64,000 bases of DNA from Streptomyces sp. WP-1 (GTDB lineage: Bacteria; Actinomycetota; Actinomycetes; Streptomycetales; Streptomycetaceae): positions 5,704,001-5,768,000 of the forward strand of contig NZ_CP123923.1 in NCBI RefSeq assembly GCF_030450125.1, given 5' to 3'. The notes under the pieces are model-generated. The model saw nothing but the letters and a program-made list of their open reading frames with translations, made no database searches and had not been told where the DNA came from. Of the stretch, positions 36,338-43,848 are shown one piece after another. Position 1 is the first letter of the stretch; each line of letters starts with the position of its first letter. The translations under genes and the position numbers were made by a program.

Positions 36338-37018
36338 TCAGTCCACCCGCGGCCGGACGAGCCCGGACTCGTACGCGATCACCACGAGCTGGGCCCGGTC
36401 GCGCGCGCCGAGCTTGGCCATGGCCCGGTTGACATGCGTCTTCACCGTCAGGGGGCTGACCGCGAGGCGTTCGGCGATCTCGTCGTTGGAGTGGCCGCCG
36501 GCGACCTGGACGAGCACCTCGCGCTCGCGTCCGGTGAGCGCGTCGAGCCGTTCGGCGCCGAGGGGGGCGCGGCCGTCGTCGCCGTCGCCCTGGGCGAGGA
36601 AGCGGGCGATCAGGCCCTTGGTGGCGGCCGGGGAGAGCAGGGCCTCGCCGCCCGCGGCGATCCGGATGGCGCTGAGCAGTTCCTCCGGTTCGCTGCCCTT
36701 GCCGAGGAAGCCGGAGGCGCCGGCGCGCAGTGACTGCACCACGTAGTCGTCCACCTCGAAGGTGGTCAGGATGACCACGCGCACCTGGGCGAGATCGGTG
36801 TCCTCGCTGATCAGACGGGTGGCGGCGAGGCCGTCGGTGCCGGGCATGCGGATGTCCATGAGGACGACGTCGGGGTGCCGCTCCTTGGCCAGCAGGACCG
36901 CCTGCGCGCCGTCGGACGCCTCCCCCACCACCTCCATGTCGGGCTCGGAGTCGACCAGCACCCGGAACGCGCTGCGCAGCAGGGCCTGGTCGTCGGCGAG
37001 CAGGACACGGATCGTCAT
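36338..37018 (-). CDS. NarL/LuxR-family response regulator
   Basis: A 226-aa two-component response regulator. The receiver domain starts MTIRVLLADDQALLRSAF, has the phosphoacceptor Asp in VVLMDIRMPGTDGL and the conserved Thr of VVILTTFEVDDYV. The C-terminal LuxR-type HTH is LTGREREVLVQVAGGHSNDE, followed by IAERLAVSPLTVKTHV. Its start overlaps the kinase stop by four bases (ATGA), so the pair is coupled. The RND gene follows on the same strand and is a plausible target. Confidence 0.95.
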   Translation of the reverse strand: MTIRVLLADDQALLRSAFRVLVDSEPDMEVVGEASDGAQAVLLAKERHPDVVLMDIRMPGTDGLAATRLISEDTDLAQVRVVILTTFEVDDYVVQSLRAGASGFLGKGSEPEELLSAIRIAAGGEALLSPAATKGLIARFLAQGDGDDGRAPLGAERLDALTGREREVLVQVAGGHSNDEIAERLAVSPLTVKTHVNRAMAKLGARDRAQLVVIAYESGLVRPRVD

Positions 37019-38316
37019 ACGGGCTCCCCCGGTGCCGTCGTACGGCCCTCGATGCGGGTGTCGGTGGTGCTGACCGGCAGGATCGCATGGACGCGGAAAC
37101 CGCCGCCGTAGCGGGGGCCGGTGCTGAGGGTGCCGCCGAGGGCGCTGACGCGTTCACGCATGCCGAGGAGGCCGTGGCCGCCGCCCGTCTCGGGGACGGG
37201 GCCGGGGGCGCCTTCAGGGTCGCGCTCGGGGTCGTGCTCGGGGTGGGCGTCGGGGCCGGGAGCCGCGCCGGCGCCGTCGTCCACGACCGTGATCTCGATG
37301 TCCCGTCCGACGCGTACGACGCTCACCTCGGCCCGCGCGCCCGCGCCCGCGTGCTTGCGGACGTTGGTCAGGGCCTCCTGGACGATCCGGTAGGCGGCGA
37401 GGTCCACGGCCGCGGGCAGACGGGTGTCCTGGTCGGCGCGGGCGACCTCCACCGGCAGGCCCGCGCTGCGGAAGGTGCCGGCCAGCTCTTCCAGGAGGCT
37501 GAGGCCGGGGGCGGGTTCGGTGGGCGCCTCAGGGTCGCCGGACTGGCGGAGCAGGCCGACGGTGGCGCGCAGCTCGTTGAGCGCGCTGCGGCTGGCCTCG
37601 CGGACGTGGGCGAGGGCCTCCTTGGCCTGGTCGGGGCGCTTGTCCATGACATGGGCGGCGACGCCGGCCTGCACATTGACCAGGGCGATGTGGTGGGCGA
37701 CGACGTCGTGCAGGTCGCGGGCGATGCGCAGGCGCTCCTCGGCGACCCGGCGGCGCGCCTCCTCCTCCCGGGTGCGCTCGGCGCGTTCGGCGCGTTCCCG
37801 GATGGCCTGGACGACGGCTCTGCGGCTGCGGACCGCGTCGCCCGCGGTGGCGCCGATGCCGGTCCAGGCGAGGACGCCCAGGTTCTCCTGCGCGTACCAG
37901 GGCAGGGGCCCGGCGAGCATCGCGGCGGCGGTCAGCACGGTCATGGTGAGCAGGCCGACGCGGAAGGTGGTGGTGCGGTCGGTGGTGGCGGCGACGGTGT
38001 ACAGGGCGACGACGGCGGACATCGTGACCGGGGCGCGGGGGTCGCCGGTGACGCACTCCACCACGGAGAAGGTGCCGGTGAGGGCGAGGACGGTCCGGGG
38101 GGCGCGGCGACGGAAGACGAGGGCGACGGCGGCCAGCAGCATCAGCAGCAGGCTCAGGACACCAGGGCTGCGGACGTCCCAGGTGACGCCCTGGTCGTCC
38201 GAGGGAGCGGCGAAGGAACCGGCGACCATGCAGACGAGAACGGCCGCGGCGAGGGCCGCGTCGAGCGCGAGGGGGTGGGCCTTGAGCTCACAGCGGGCGC
38301 GTTCGAGAGTGGTCAC
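37015..38316 (-). CDS. Sensor histidine kinase (HisKA_3 type)
   Basis: A 433-aa membrane sensor kinase. The N-terminal ~170 residues contain four to five hydrophobic helices (for example LDAALAAAVLVCMVAGSFAA). The dimerisation/phosphoacceptor helix has the H-box RIARDLHDVVAHHIALVNVQ, followed by the ATPase domain with N-box EALTNVRKHAG and G-box GGGHGLLGMRERV. An acidic Pro-rich insertion (DAHPEHDPERDPEGAPGPVP) interrupts the ATPase domain before the G-box. GTG 38316 (VTTLERARCELK) is chosen over the longer frame to 38523, which would run into CRISPR array 2. The kinase presumably senses an envelope signal through its membrane domain. Confidence 0.93.
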   Translation of the reverse strand: MTTLERARCELKAHPLALDAALAAAVLVCMVAGSFAAPSDDQGVTWDVRSPGVLSLLLMLLAAVALVFRRRAPRTVLALTGTFSVVECVTGDPRAPVTMSAVVALYTVAATTDRTTTFRVGLLTMTVLTAAAMLAGPLPWYAQENLGVLAWTGIGATAGDAVRSRRAVVQAIRERAERAERTREEEARRRVAEERLRIARDLHDVVAHHIALVNVQAGVAAHVMDKRPDQAKEALAHVREASRSALNELRATVGLLRQSGDPEAPTEPAPGLSLLEELAGTFRSAGLPVEVARADQDTRLPAAVDLAAYRIVQEALTNVRKHAGAGARAEVSVVRVGRDIEITVVDDGAGAAPGPDAHPEHDPERDPEGAPGPVPETGGGHGLLGMRERVSALGGTLSTGPRYGGGFRVHAILPVSTTDTRIEGRTTAPGEPV

Positions 38317-38507
38317 ACAAGGAACAGTACGGCGGGGCGCGGCGTACCGGGCCGAGTCGGCGCAGCCCATACCGACGCCCGCTGCCGAGCCGTGCTGAAG
38401 CCTCACAACTGTGGGAACCGGCCAGCCCCAAGGACCACGGCAACTCACACGCGAGAGCGGTCCCCCGACCCACTGAGACCGCCTTCTCACCGTGCCCACC
38501 CAGCCGA

Positions 38508-38779
38508 GGGGGCTACCCCGCATGCGCGGGGACCACTCCCCCTGGACTCAGCGCTAGTTGGGCGGATGGGACCACCCCCGCATGCGCGGGGACCACCTGT
38601 GCGGTGGTCCGGTTCTTCGGCATGGCTGGGGACCACCCCCGCATGCGCGGGGACCACGGGGCCGCGTCACCTCAGAGCAGCGTGAACCGGGGACCACCCC
38701 CGCATGCGCGGGGACCACGACGAGGACGGCCAGGTCCCGACGGTCGGCGCGGGACCACCCCCGCATGCGCGGGGACCAC
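38508..38779 (-). CRISPR. CRISPR array 2, type I-E repeats, 5 repeats / 4 spacers
   Basis: On the plus strand the 29-base repeat opens GGGACCACCCCCGC and closes ATGCGCGGGGACCAC, at 38568, 38629, 38690 and 38751; a degenerate copy at 38508-38536 marks the leader-distal end. Spacers are 31-32 bases. Read on the minus strand the repeat equals that of array 1 except for C to A at position 14. The leader faces right, towards cas2, so the array is oriented like the cas operon and starts about 105 bases past the cas2 stop. Read-through from the operon could contribute to its transcription. Confidence 0.95.
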
Positions 38780-38866
38780 AGTTCCTGAGCTGGGGATTTA
38801 GTTGGTTGGGTTACAGGGTGTGCCCCACTTTCAGAGAAACGGGCATTTCGGGCTTTCAGGCTAATC
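38780..38866 (-). promoter_or_regulatory. CRISPR leader of array 2
   Basis: Read on the minus strand this stretch contains CCCGAAATG and ends CCCCAGCTCAGGAACT directly at the first repeat. The last 16 bases match the other two leaders except for one base; the rest is diverged and AT-richer. It fills the gap between cas2 and array 2. Confidence 0.7.
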
Positions 38867-38883
38867 GGTAGGTGGAGGGGGGC

Positions 38884-39243
38884 TCAGGAGTTACCGAAGC
38901 GGCGTCTCTTGGCGGCCTTGCTCCAGCCCTGGCGCGGAGGTGACGGCGAGTTCGTGGTGGGTGGGGAGTGGGGTGAGGGGCGTTTGAGGAGGACGAGGCC
39001 TTCGTGGTCGGTGGGATGCCAGGCGTGTTCGTGAGTCGCGAAGGTGAAGCCCTGTTCGTTGTCCGTCTGGTACGCGAGCAGGGCGCGCCCTTTGCCGCGG
39101 TACTGGCGGACCTCCTCCCACAGGATGTCGCGTACCCGGGCCGAGGGTGAGCCCAGGAAGACGCCGGGCGAGACTTCCAGCAGCCAGCGGGTCAGGAAGC
39201 CCCGCAGGCCCGGTGGGCAGTTGGCGAGGACGATGACCGTCAC
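38884..39243 (-). CDS. cas2e: CRISPR-associated endonuclease Cas2 (type I-E, CT1978 family)
   Basis: A 119-aa Cas2e that forms the central dimer of the Cas1-Cas2 spacer integration complex. Family landmarks are the start MTVIVLANCPPGLRGFLTRW, LEVSPGVFLGSPSARVRDIL, the segment YRGKGRALLAYQTDNEQGF and the Trp-His pair of HAWHPTDHEGLVLLKRP. A basic Pro/Ser-rich tail follows residue ~90. ATG 39243 overlaps the cas1 stop by four bases. Confidence 0.95.
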   Translation of the reverse strand: MTVIVLANCPPGLRGFLTRWLLEVSPGVFLGSPSARVRDILWEEVRQYRGKGRALLAYQTDNEQGFTFATHEHAWHPTDHEGLVLLKRPSPHSPPTTNSPSPPRQGWSKAAKRRRFGNS

Positions 39244-40202
39244 CAGAGGGGCTCCTCGCCAGCGGCACCGTCATAGTTGCGGCCGGCTTCGACGAGCCGG
39301 TCCCCGTCCGACTGGAGACTCACCCGATCGGCCGTCCCCCGGGGCTCGGCGAGGCCGGTCTGCCCGAGAAGCAGCTCTTTGATGTCCCGTACGCAACGGT
39401 CGAGCAGACCGGTGGAGTTGATGCGGTCGCGCAGCGCCCGGCGGGTGCGCGTCGCCACATCCTCCTCGCCCTCGGCGGCCGCGTCGAACGCGGCCGGGAT
39501 CCCGATCTCCGTCTTGTAGAGATCGGCGATGTCCAGGACGAACGAGCGCTCATGCCCGGAGTGCACGAAGCCCAGCCCCGGCGCACAGCCGAGCGCCGCC
39601 ACCACGGCGTGGGCCACTCCGTACATGCACTGCGCGGACGCGGTCACGGCCTGATTGGCCGCATCTCCCGCGGCGAAGTCGCCATGATGGTAATCACGCC
39701 GCCGCCAGGAGACCCCGGTACGGGCCGATTCGCGGCGGTAACACTCCTTCACCCGCCGGCCCTCCATACTGAGGAGTTCCTGCCGGGTGTGGCCGGACGG
39801 ATCGTCCTCGGGAAAGCGCATCCGGTACATGGCCCGGGCGACATCGAGCCGAGTACGACGATTCGCCCAGGCCGTCGCCTGTGCCTCGACGAGGTGCGAG
39901 GAGCGGGTGAGGGCTCGTCCGCCCGCGTAGAAACGCACTCCCTGCTCACCGACCCACACCACTGCGGCCCCGCATTCCCCGAGCACGGACATCGCCTGGT
40001 GGGTCAGCCGGGTTCCGGGGCCGAGGAGAAGCGTCCCGATGGTCGCGGACGGGATGTGGGTGACCCCGTCCGTGTCCGTCGCGGTGATCGCGTTGTCCTC
40101 CCGGTGAACCGTGCAGCGTTCCAGGTAGATGAAGGAGACCCGGTCACCGACCCGGGTGAGTTCCCGAGGTGAGGATGCGCCCCGGCGGCTGACGGTGGTC
40201 AT
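39240..40202 (-). CDS. cas1e: CRISPR-associated integrase Cas1 (type I-E)
   Basis: A 320-aa Cas1e, the metal-dependent integrase that inserts new spacers at the leader end. The three catalytic positions appear intact: Glu in LLSMEGRRVKECYRR, His in GLGFVHSGHERS and Asp in FVLDIADLYKTE. The N-terminal beta-domain is VSFIYLERCTVHREDNAITA. ATG at 40202 overlaps the cas6 stop by four bases; the open frame extends to 40787, but that part is antisense-frame noise within cas6. Confidence 0.96.
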   Translation of the reverse strand: MTTVSRRGASSPRELTRVGDRVSFIYLERCTVHREDNAITATDTDGVTHIPSATIGTLLLGPGTRLTHQAMSVLGECGAAVVWVGEQGVRFYAGGRALTRSSHLVEAQATAWANRRTRLDVARAMYRMRFPEDDPSGHTRQELLSMEGRRVKECYRRESARTGVSWRRRDYHHGDFAAGDAANQAVTASAQCMYGVAHAVVAALGCAPGLGFVHSGHERSFVLDIADLYKTEIGIPAAFDAAAEGEEDVATRTRRALRDRINSTGLLDRCVRDIKELLLGQTGLAEPRGTADRVSLQSDGDRLVEAGRNYDGAAGEEPLW

Positions 40203-40927
40203 GACGCGCGCACGGGCGCGAGGGTCATCAGCCCGCAGCCGTACGCCTTGGCCTTGCCCAACCCGTGCGTGAGAGTACGGCGGAAGACCTCGGCGTCCGT
40301 GACGCGGAGCCGGCCGTCGAAGGTGACGCGGGTGAAGTCGACCTGCCGCCGACTGCGGTGTGCCACGCCCTCGAACTTGCCGAATTGAGTGGGCGTCCTG
40401 TCGTGCACGACGACTTCGTGCTCGCTGCCGTGCTCGGTCAGCCGACGTTCGGCGGGGACGCGCAGCACCTCGAAACCGGCCCGCTGCTGCCGGTCGAGCA
40501 GCCAGCCGATCTGATGCCGCGGGGTGATGTGCGCGGCCCGTTTCGTCGGTGTCTCCCTGGAGTCCTGTGGCCTGCGGATGTAGTGCACCGGATTCGCGGT
40601 GAGCCGGAATCCCCAGGTGCTGTCGACGGCGAGACGGTCGAGCAGCCCCTGGTAGTCGAAGGTCGTCCAGCCCGGCTGCTCGGCGCTCGGCCACCCCGCC
40701 TGTTCCACGAGATGAGTGAGGTCGGGGCGGAGCGGACTGACGATGAACAGGTCGGCGCGTCCGGCGGCGGCCGGGTCCACTCGCCACAGGACCCGCGGTC
40801 CGCCGTCACCGCGAGGCGGAGCCTCGGGGAAGGACATGTTCACGGCTCCGTGCATGAAGTGCGGTGATCCGAGCAACCGACGAGCGCCGGGCCGGGCGGT
40901 GTTGATACGGAAACGGGTCAGGTACAT
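40199..40927 (-). CDS. cas6e: Pre-crRNA endoribonuclease Cas6e (CasE/Cse3)
   Basis: A 242-aa Cas6e that cuts pre-crRNA at the repeat hairpin and stays on the 3' handle within Cascade. It has the typical start MYLTRFRINTARPGARRLLG, a His in SPHFMHGAVNMSFP matching the catalytic His region of CasE, and the C-terminal Gly-rich loop LTHGLGKAKAYGCGLMTL. The repeat stem CCCCGC/GCGGGG found in all three arrays is its expected substrate. The start overlaps the cas5 stop by one base. Confidence 0.95.
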   Translation of the reverse strand: MYLTRFRINTARPGARRLLGSPHFMHGAVNMSFPEAPPRGDGGPRVLWRVDPAAAGRADLFIVSPLRPDLTHLVEQAGWPSAEQPGWTTFDYQGLLDRLAVDSTWGFRLTANPVHYIRRPQDSRETPTKRAAHITPRHQIGWLLDRQQRAGFEVLRVPAERRLTEHGSEHEVVVHDRTPTQFGKFEGVAHRSRRQVDFTRVTFDGRLRVTDAEVFRRTLTHGLGKAKAYGCGLMTLAPVRAS

Positions 40928-41745
40928 CAGCTGTTCCTCGGACGGTGCTCTGCCGTGCTGGTGCTCGCGGAGGGATCGAGGGAGCGGAGGAGGACGGTCG
41001 GGTCGTGCTCGGGGGCGGGAGCGCCGTCGGACGAGTGCCGCCGGGGTTCGGTGAGGGAGGTGACCACGCCGCGCAGCCCGTACTGCCGATGACGGGGGTC
41101 GAAACTCACCGGGGTGTCCCTGAGGGACAGATGAGGGAGCTCGCCCGGTGGACAGTCGAGCAGCAGATCCACGGCTACCTCGGGCGGGGGGCCGTTCGGG
41201 TCCGGTCCTCCGTACCCGGTCCGGCCGTACGCCTGGGCGGCCTGTCCGATGCGCTTGCGGTACCAGGACGCCGCCTGCCAGGGCGCGGCCCGCAGCGCGT
41301 CCTCCAGGCCGGGGCCCGAAAAGGGCCGGCCCATGTCGAGAGGGCGGGACGGGGGACAGGAGCGCCGGCCGAGGTACGGAAGGAAATGTGGGGCACGCAC
41401 GGCCTCGTACAGACGGTTCAGCAGCACGGCGTCCCCCTCGACCCCTGCGACGAAAACCGCGTCGGCGAGATAGAACCGTTCGGACAAAGGCATCGCCTTG
41501 CCGGAGTCCCCGTGGTGGGCGGTGTGGAAGTCCCGCAGCCGGGAGCCGGGCTGGTCGATGCGTACGCCGAACCGCAGTGCGGCCAGGTCGGCGAGGTCCG
41601 CACCGCGGGGGCGCCCTTCGGCGGCCGCGAGCAGCCCGAGCACGCCACTCTTGGTGGGTGCGTTCTCAGTGGTGCGACGGGCGAACCGGGCGGCCGAGCC
41701 CCAGGCTTGCAGCGGGCCCGCCAGCCGCAGCAGCAACACCGTCAT
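40927..41745 (-). CDS. cas5e: Cascade subunit Cas5e (CasD)
   Basis: A 272-aa Cas5e that holds the 5' handle of the crRNA in Cascade. Landmarks are MTVLLLRLAGPLQAWGSAAR, the segment TTENAPTKSGVLGLLAAAEG, RIDQPGSRLRDFHTAHHGD and FLPYLGRRSCPPSRPLDMG. A Ser/Pro-rich hydrophilic tail follows residue ~245. ATG 41745 overlaps the cas7 stop by four bases; the extended frame to 41940 is not family-like. Confidence 0.95.
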   Translation of the reverse strand: MTVLLLRLAGPLQAWGSAARFARRTTENAPTKSGVLGLLAAAEGRPRGADLADLAALRFGVRIDQPGSRLRDFHTAHHGDSGKAMPLSERFYLADAVFVAGVEGDAVLLNRLYEAVRAPHFLPYLGRRSCPPSRPLDMGRPFSGPGLEDALRAAPWQAASWYRKRIGQAAQAYGRTGYGGPDPNGPPPEVAVDLLLDCPPGELPHLSLRDTPVSFDPRHRQYGLRGVVTSLTEPRRHSSDGAPAPEHDPTVLLRSLDPSASTSTAEHRPRNS

Positions 41746-42953
41746 GCGTCCGCTCCGGTGCTCACCCGCGCCGCCACCGCCTCTTGCACCTCCCGTACGA
41801 GGGCGTCCAAGGACACCCGGTGGCCCAGCGGTTCGAGCGCATCCGTCTCGTCGCCCACGCGGAACACCCAGCCGTGCTCCGGAGCCTCGATGCCGTACTG
41901 CTTCTCCAGATCCGGTACATATGCGGCGAGCCTGCGGCAACTCTCCCGGAGGTAGCCACCCTCCGGACCCTGCGGCACCGGCTCCTCGAATGCGCCGACG
42001 AAGCTCACCGGCCGGCGGTCGCGCAGCCGCACGATCACCGCGGAGGGCAGGGTGTGGTTCCCGAAGGTGTTGATCTTCCCCGTCGGGAGGGAGGTGACGA
42101 AGGCGTCCAGAAAAGCCCCGACCGCCTTTTCCACCGGGGCGCTGGGTGCCTCGTCCGTCCGCAGCCCGAGCCCCAGGTTGCGGGTCAACTCGTCCACGTC
42201 CACGGCGGCGTAGCGGTAGAGGGTCGCCGAGTTGAAGTCGATGGTCCCGATCATTCCGGCGCCGGATTCGTCCGCGCCGCTGAGGTCGTCCACGGCGGTG
42301 TAGTAATCGGATTCGATCTCCGACTTGTGCACGCTGATGGCATGAGCTACCTGTGAGGCCGCGTCCACATTGAGGTCGGCGGCATCGGCGACCATGCGTC
42401 CGAAGAGAGCGATGTCCACCGAGTGCCTGGAGTCCACCGACTGCCGGGCCTTGGCCTTGTTCTCCTTGTCCTTCAGATAGGTCTGGAGGACCTTGAGGTC
42501 ACCCTCGGGGCCGCTGCCCTCGATCGTCACCTCGGCGAGGGCGTCCAGCTGCCGGCTGCTCAGGAACATCAGGTACGACGACTCGGGCGCGGCCGATTCC
42601 TCGTCTCCGCTCCTGGCCTTTCGCTTCGGCACCTCGATCTTGATCCCCGTCGCCGTTTTCAGCGTCTCGGCGGCCAACTGGACCGCGACGGGCGCCAACG
42701 ACTCGTTCCGGTCGATGATGCGATCGGCCAGCGCCTCGGCGATCTTCTTCGTACGGACGCCGAGTGCCTCGGGCGGCAGCAGCTTCTCGAAGGCCGTGCG
42801 CGTGGCCCGTTTCCAGGCCTGACTCGACACTCGCGCACGCCGGACCCCGCCGTAGTAGGCCGACTTGGGCGTCCCTGTGTCGTCGCGGTTGAGATTGCTC
42901 GGCGGGACGACGTGAAGGACATGGATGTCGAGGATGGTTCGGGGCATGGTCAT
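41742..42953 (-). CDS. cas7e: Cascade backbone Cas7e (CasC/Cse4)
   Basis: A 403-aa Cas7e, the six-copy backbone subunit that coats the crRNA. The family start is clear (TILDIHVLHVVPPSNLNRDD, then GTPKSAYYGGVRRARVSSQA), as are FGRMVADAADLNVDAASQVA and the NTFGNHTLPSAVI loop. ATG at 42953 is chosen; ATG 42947 (MPRTIL) is two codons later. It lies 40 bases from cse2, the only real gap in the operon. Confidence 0.96.
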   Translation of the reverse strand: MTMPRTILDIHVLHVVPPSNLNRDDTGTPKSAYYGGVRRARVSSQAWKRATRTAFEKLLPPEALGVRTKKIAEALADRIIDRNESLAPVAVQLAAETLKTATGIKIEVPKRKARSGDEESAAPESSYLMFLSSRQLDALAEVTIEGSGPEGDLKVLQTYLKDKENKAKARQSVDSRHSVDIALFGRMVADAADLNVDAASQVAHAISVHKSEIESDYYTAVDDLSGADESGAGMIGTIDFNSATLYRYAAVDVDELTRNLGLGLRTDEAPSAPVEKAVGAFLDAFVTSLPTGKINTFGNHTLPSAVIVRLRDRRPVSFVGAFEEPVPQGPEGGYLRESCRRLAAYVPDLEKQYGIEAPEHGWVFRVGDETDALEPLGHRVSLDALVREVQEAVAARVSTGADA

Positions 42954-42993
42954 TCCGATCTTTTCGGGCGATGAGGATGCGGCACGTGGGCGG

Positions 42994-43848
42994 TCAGTCC
43001 GCGTCCACGGCCGGGAAGGCGGCGGAGGTGGAGGAGTCGGCGGGCGAACCCGTGTCGTCGCCCGGTCCGGTGCCGTCCTCCTCCCGTCGGCCGCTCCGAT
43101 GCACTCGGTGGAAGTCCCGGCCCCAGCGACGCCTGACCTCGACCCGGCCCGTCTCGTACTGCCAGCGGTAGATCTGGTCGGCGAGGTCGCCGTAGTCCAG
43201 TGGAATGCGGGCGCCGCGCAGCAGCAGCACCATCTCGCGCAGCCGGCGGCCCAGCGTCTCCAGATCGGACGACGTCCCGATCCGTACGAACCGCTTGCGC
43301 AGGGCGGCACTCACGTCCTCGACCGGGGTGTACCCGGTGCTCTCCGGCGCCTCCTCGTCTCCGGTCCGCTGCGCGGGGAGGCCGGGTCCCGAGGACTTCG
43401 CCTCGGCCAGTCGCCGTACGGACCGACCCAGCGACCAGCCCGGGACGTGCATCGGCTCGTCCCGCAACGACTGCTGGTGCAACGCCCAGAGCGTCACGGC
43501 GAGATGGACCGCGCGGTCCTCACGGTCCTCGCGCGCCTCCTGCTGCCGCTGTCCTCCCGCCACCAGGTGACGCGTGGGGTCCTCGCCCTCCGCGCTCCTG
43601 CGCTCCCGGAGCTCGGTGAGCGCTTCCACATGGTCGAGCCCCCAGTTGGTGGGCGAGGCGTGGACGTCCCGGCCGACCTCGCGTCGCAACCGTGCCACGG
43701 CGGCCACGGCCGCCGGGCTGTCCTTGCGGTAGCCGCCCTGAAGACGGCTCACCGTGCGCCCGGTGGCCGTCCGGACGAGGGAGGGCGTGTGCTGCTCGCG
43801 GTGTCCCGCGGGACGGTCGGCACCGGCGGTTCCCGTGGTCGTGGTCAT
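42994..43848 (-). CDS. cse2: Cascade small subunit Cse2 (CasB)
   Basis: A 284-aa Cse2, longer than most relatives (about 160-230 aa). The core is recognisable in AAVAAVARLRREVGRDVHAS, then AVHLAVTLWALHQQSLRDEP, LGRSVRRLAEAK and MVLLLRGARIPLDYGDLADQ. Two copies per Cascade contact the non-target strand. Extra length is in the N-terminal hydrophilic lead and a Ser/Asp/Gly-rich tail after residue ~250. ATG 43848 overlaps the stop of the cas3-cse1 gene by four bases. Confidence 0.92.
   Translation of the reverse strand: MTTTTGTAGADRPAGHREQHTPSLVRTATGRTVSRLQGGYRKDSPAAVAAVARLRREVGRDVHASPTNWGLDHVEALTELRERRSAEGEDPTRHLVAGGQRQQEAREDREDRAVHLAVTLWALHQQSLRDEPMHVPGWSLGRSVRRLAEAKSSGPGLPAQRTGDEEAPESTGYTPVEDVSAALRKRFVRIGTSSDLETLGRRLREMVLLLRGARIPLDYGDLADQIYRWQYETGRVEVRRRWGRDFHRVHRSGRREEDGTGPGDDTGSPADSSTSAAFPAVDAD

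Noticed and set aside
38317..38523. Longer histidine kinase start at 38523
   Set aside because: It would place the N-terminus in the degenerate repeat of array 2; GTG 38316 gives the normal membrane-domain start.
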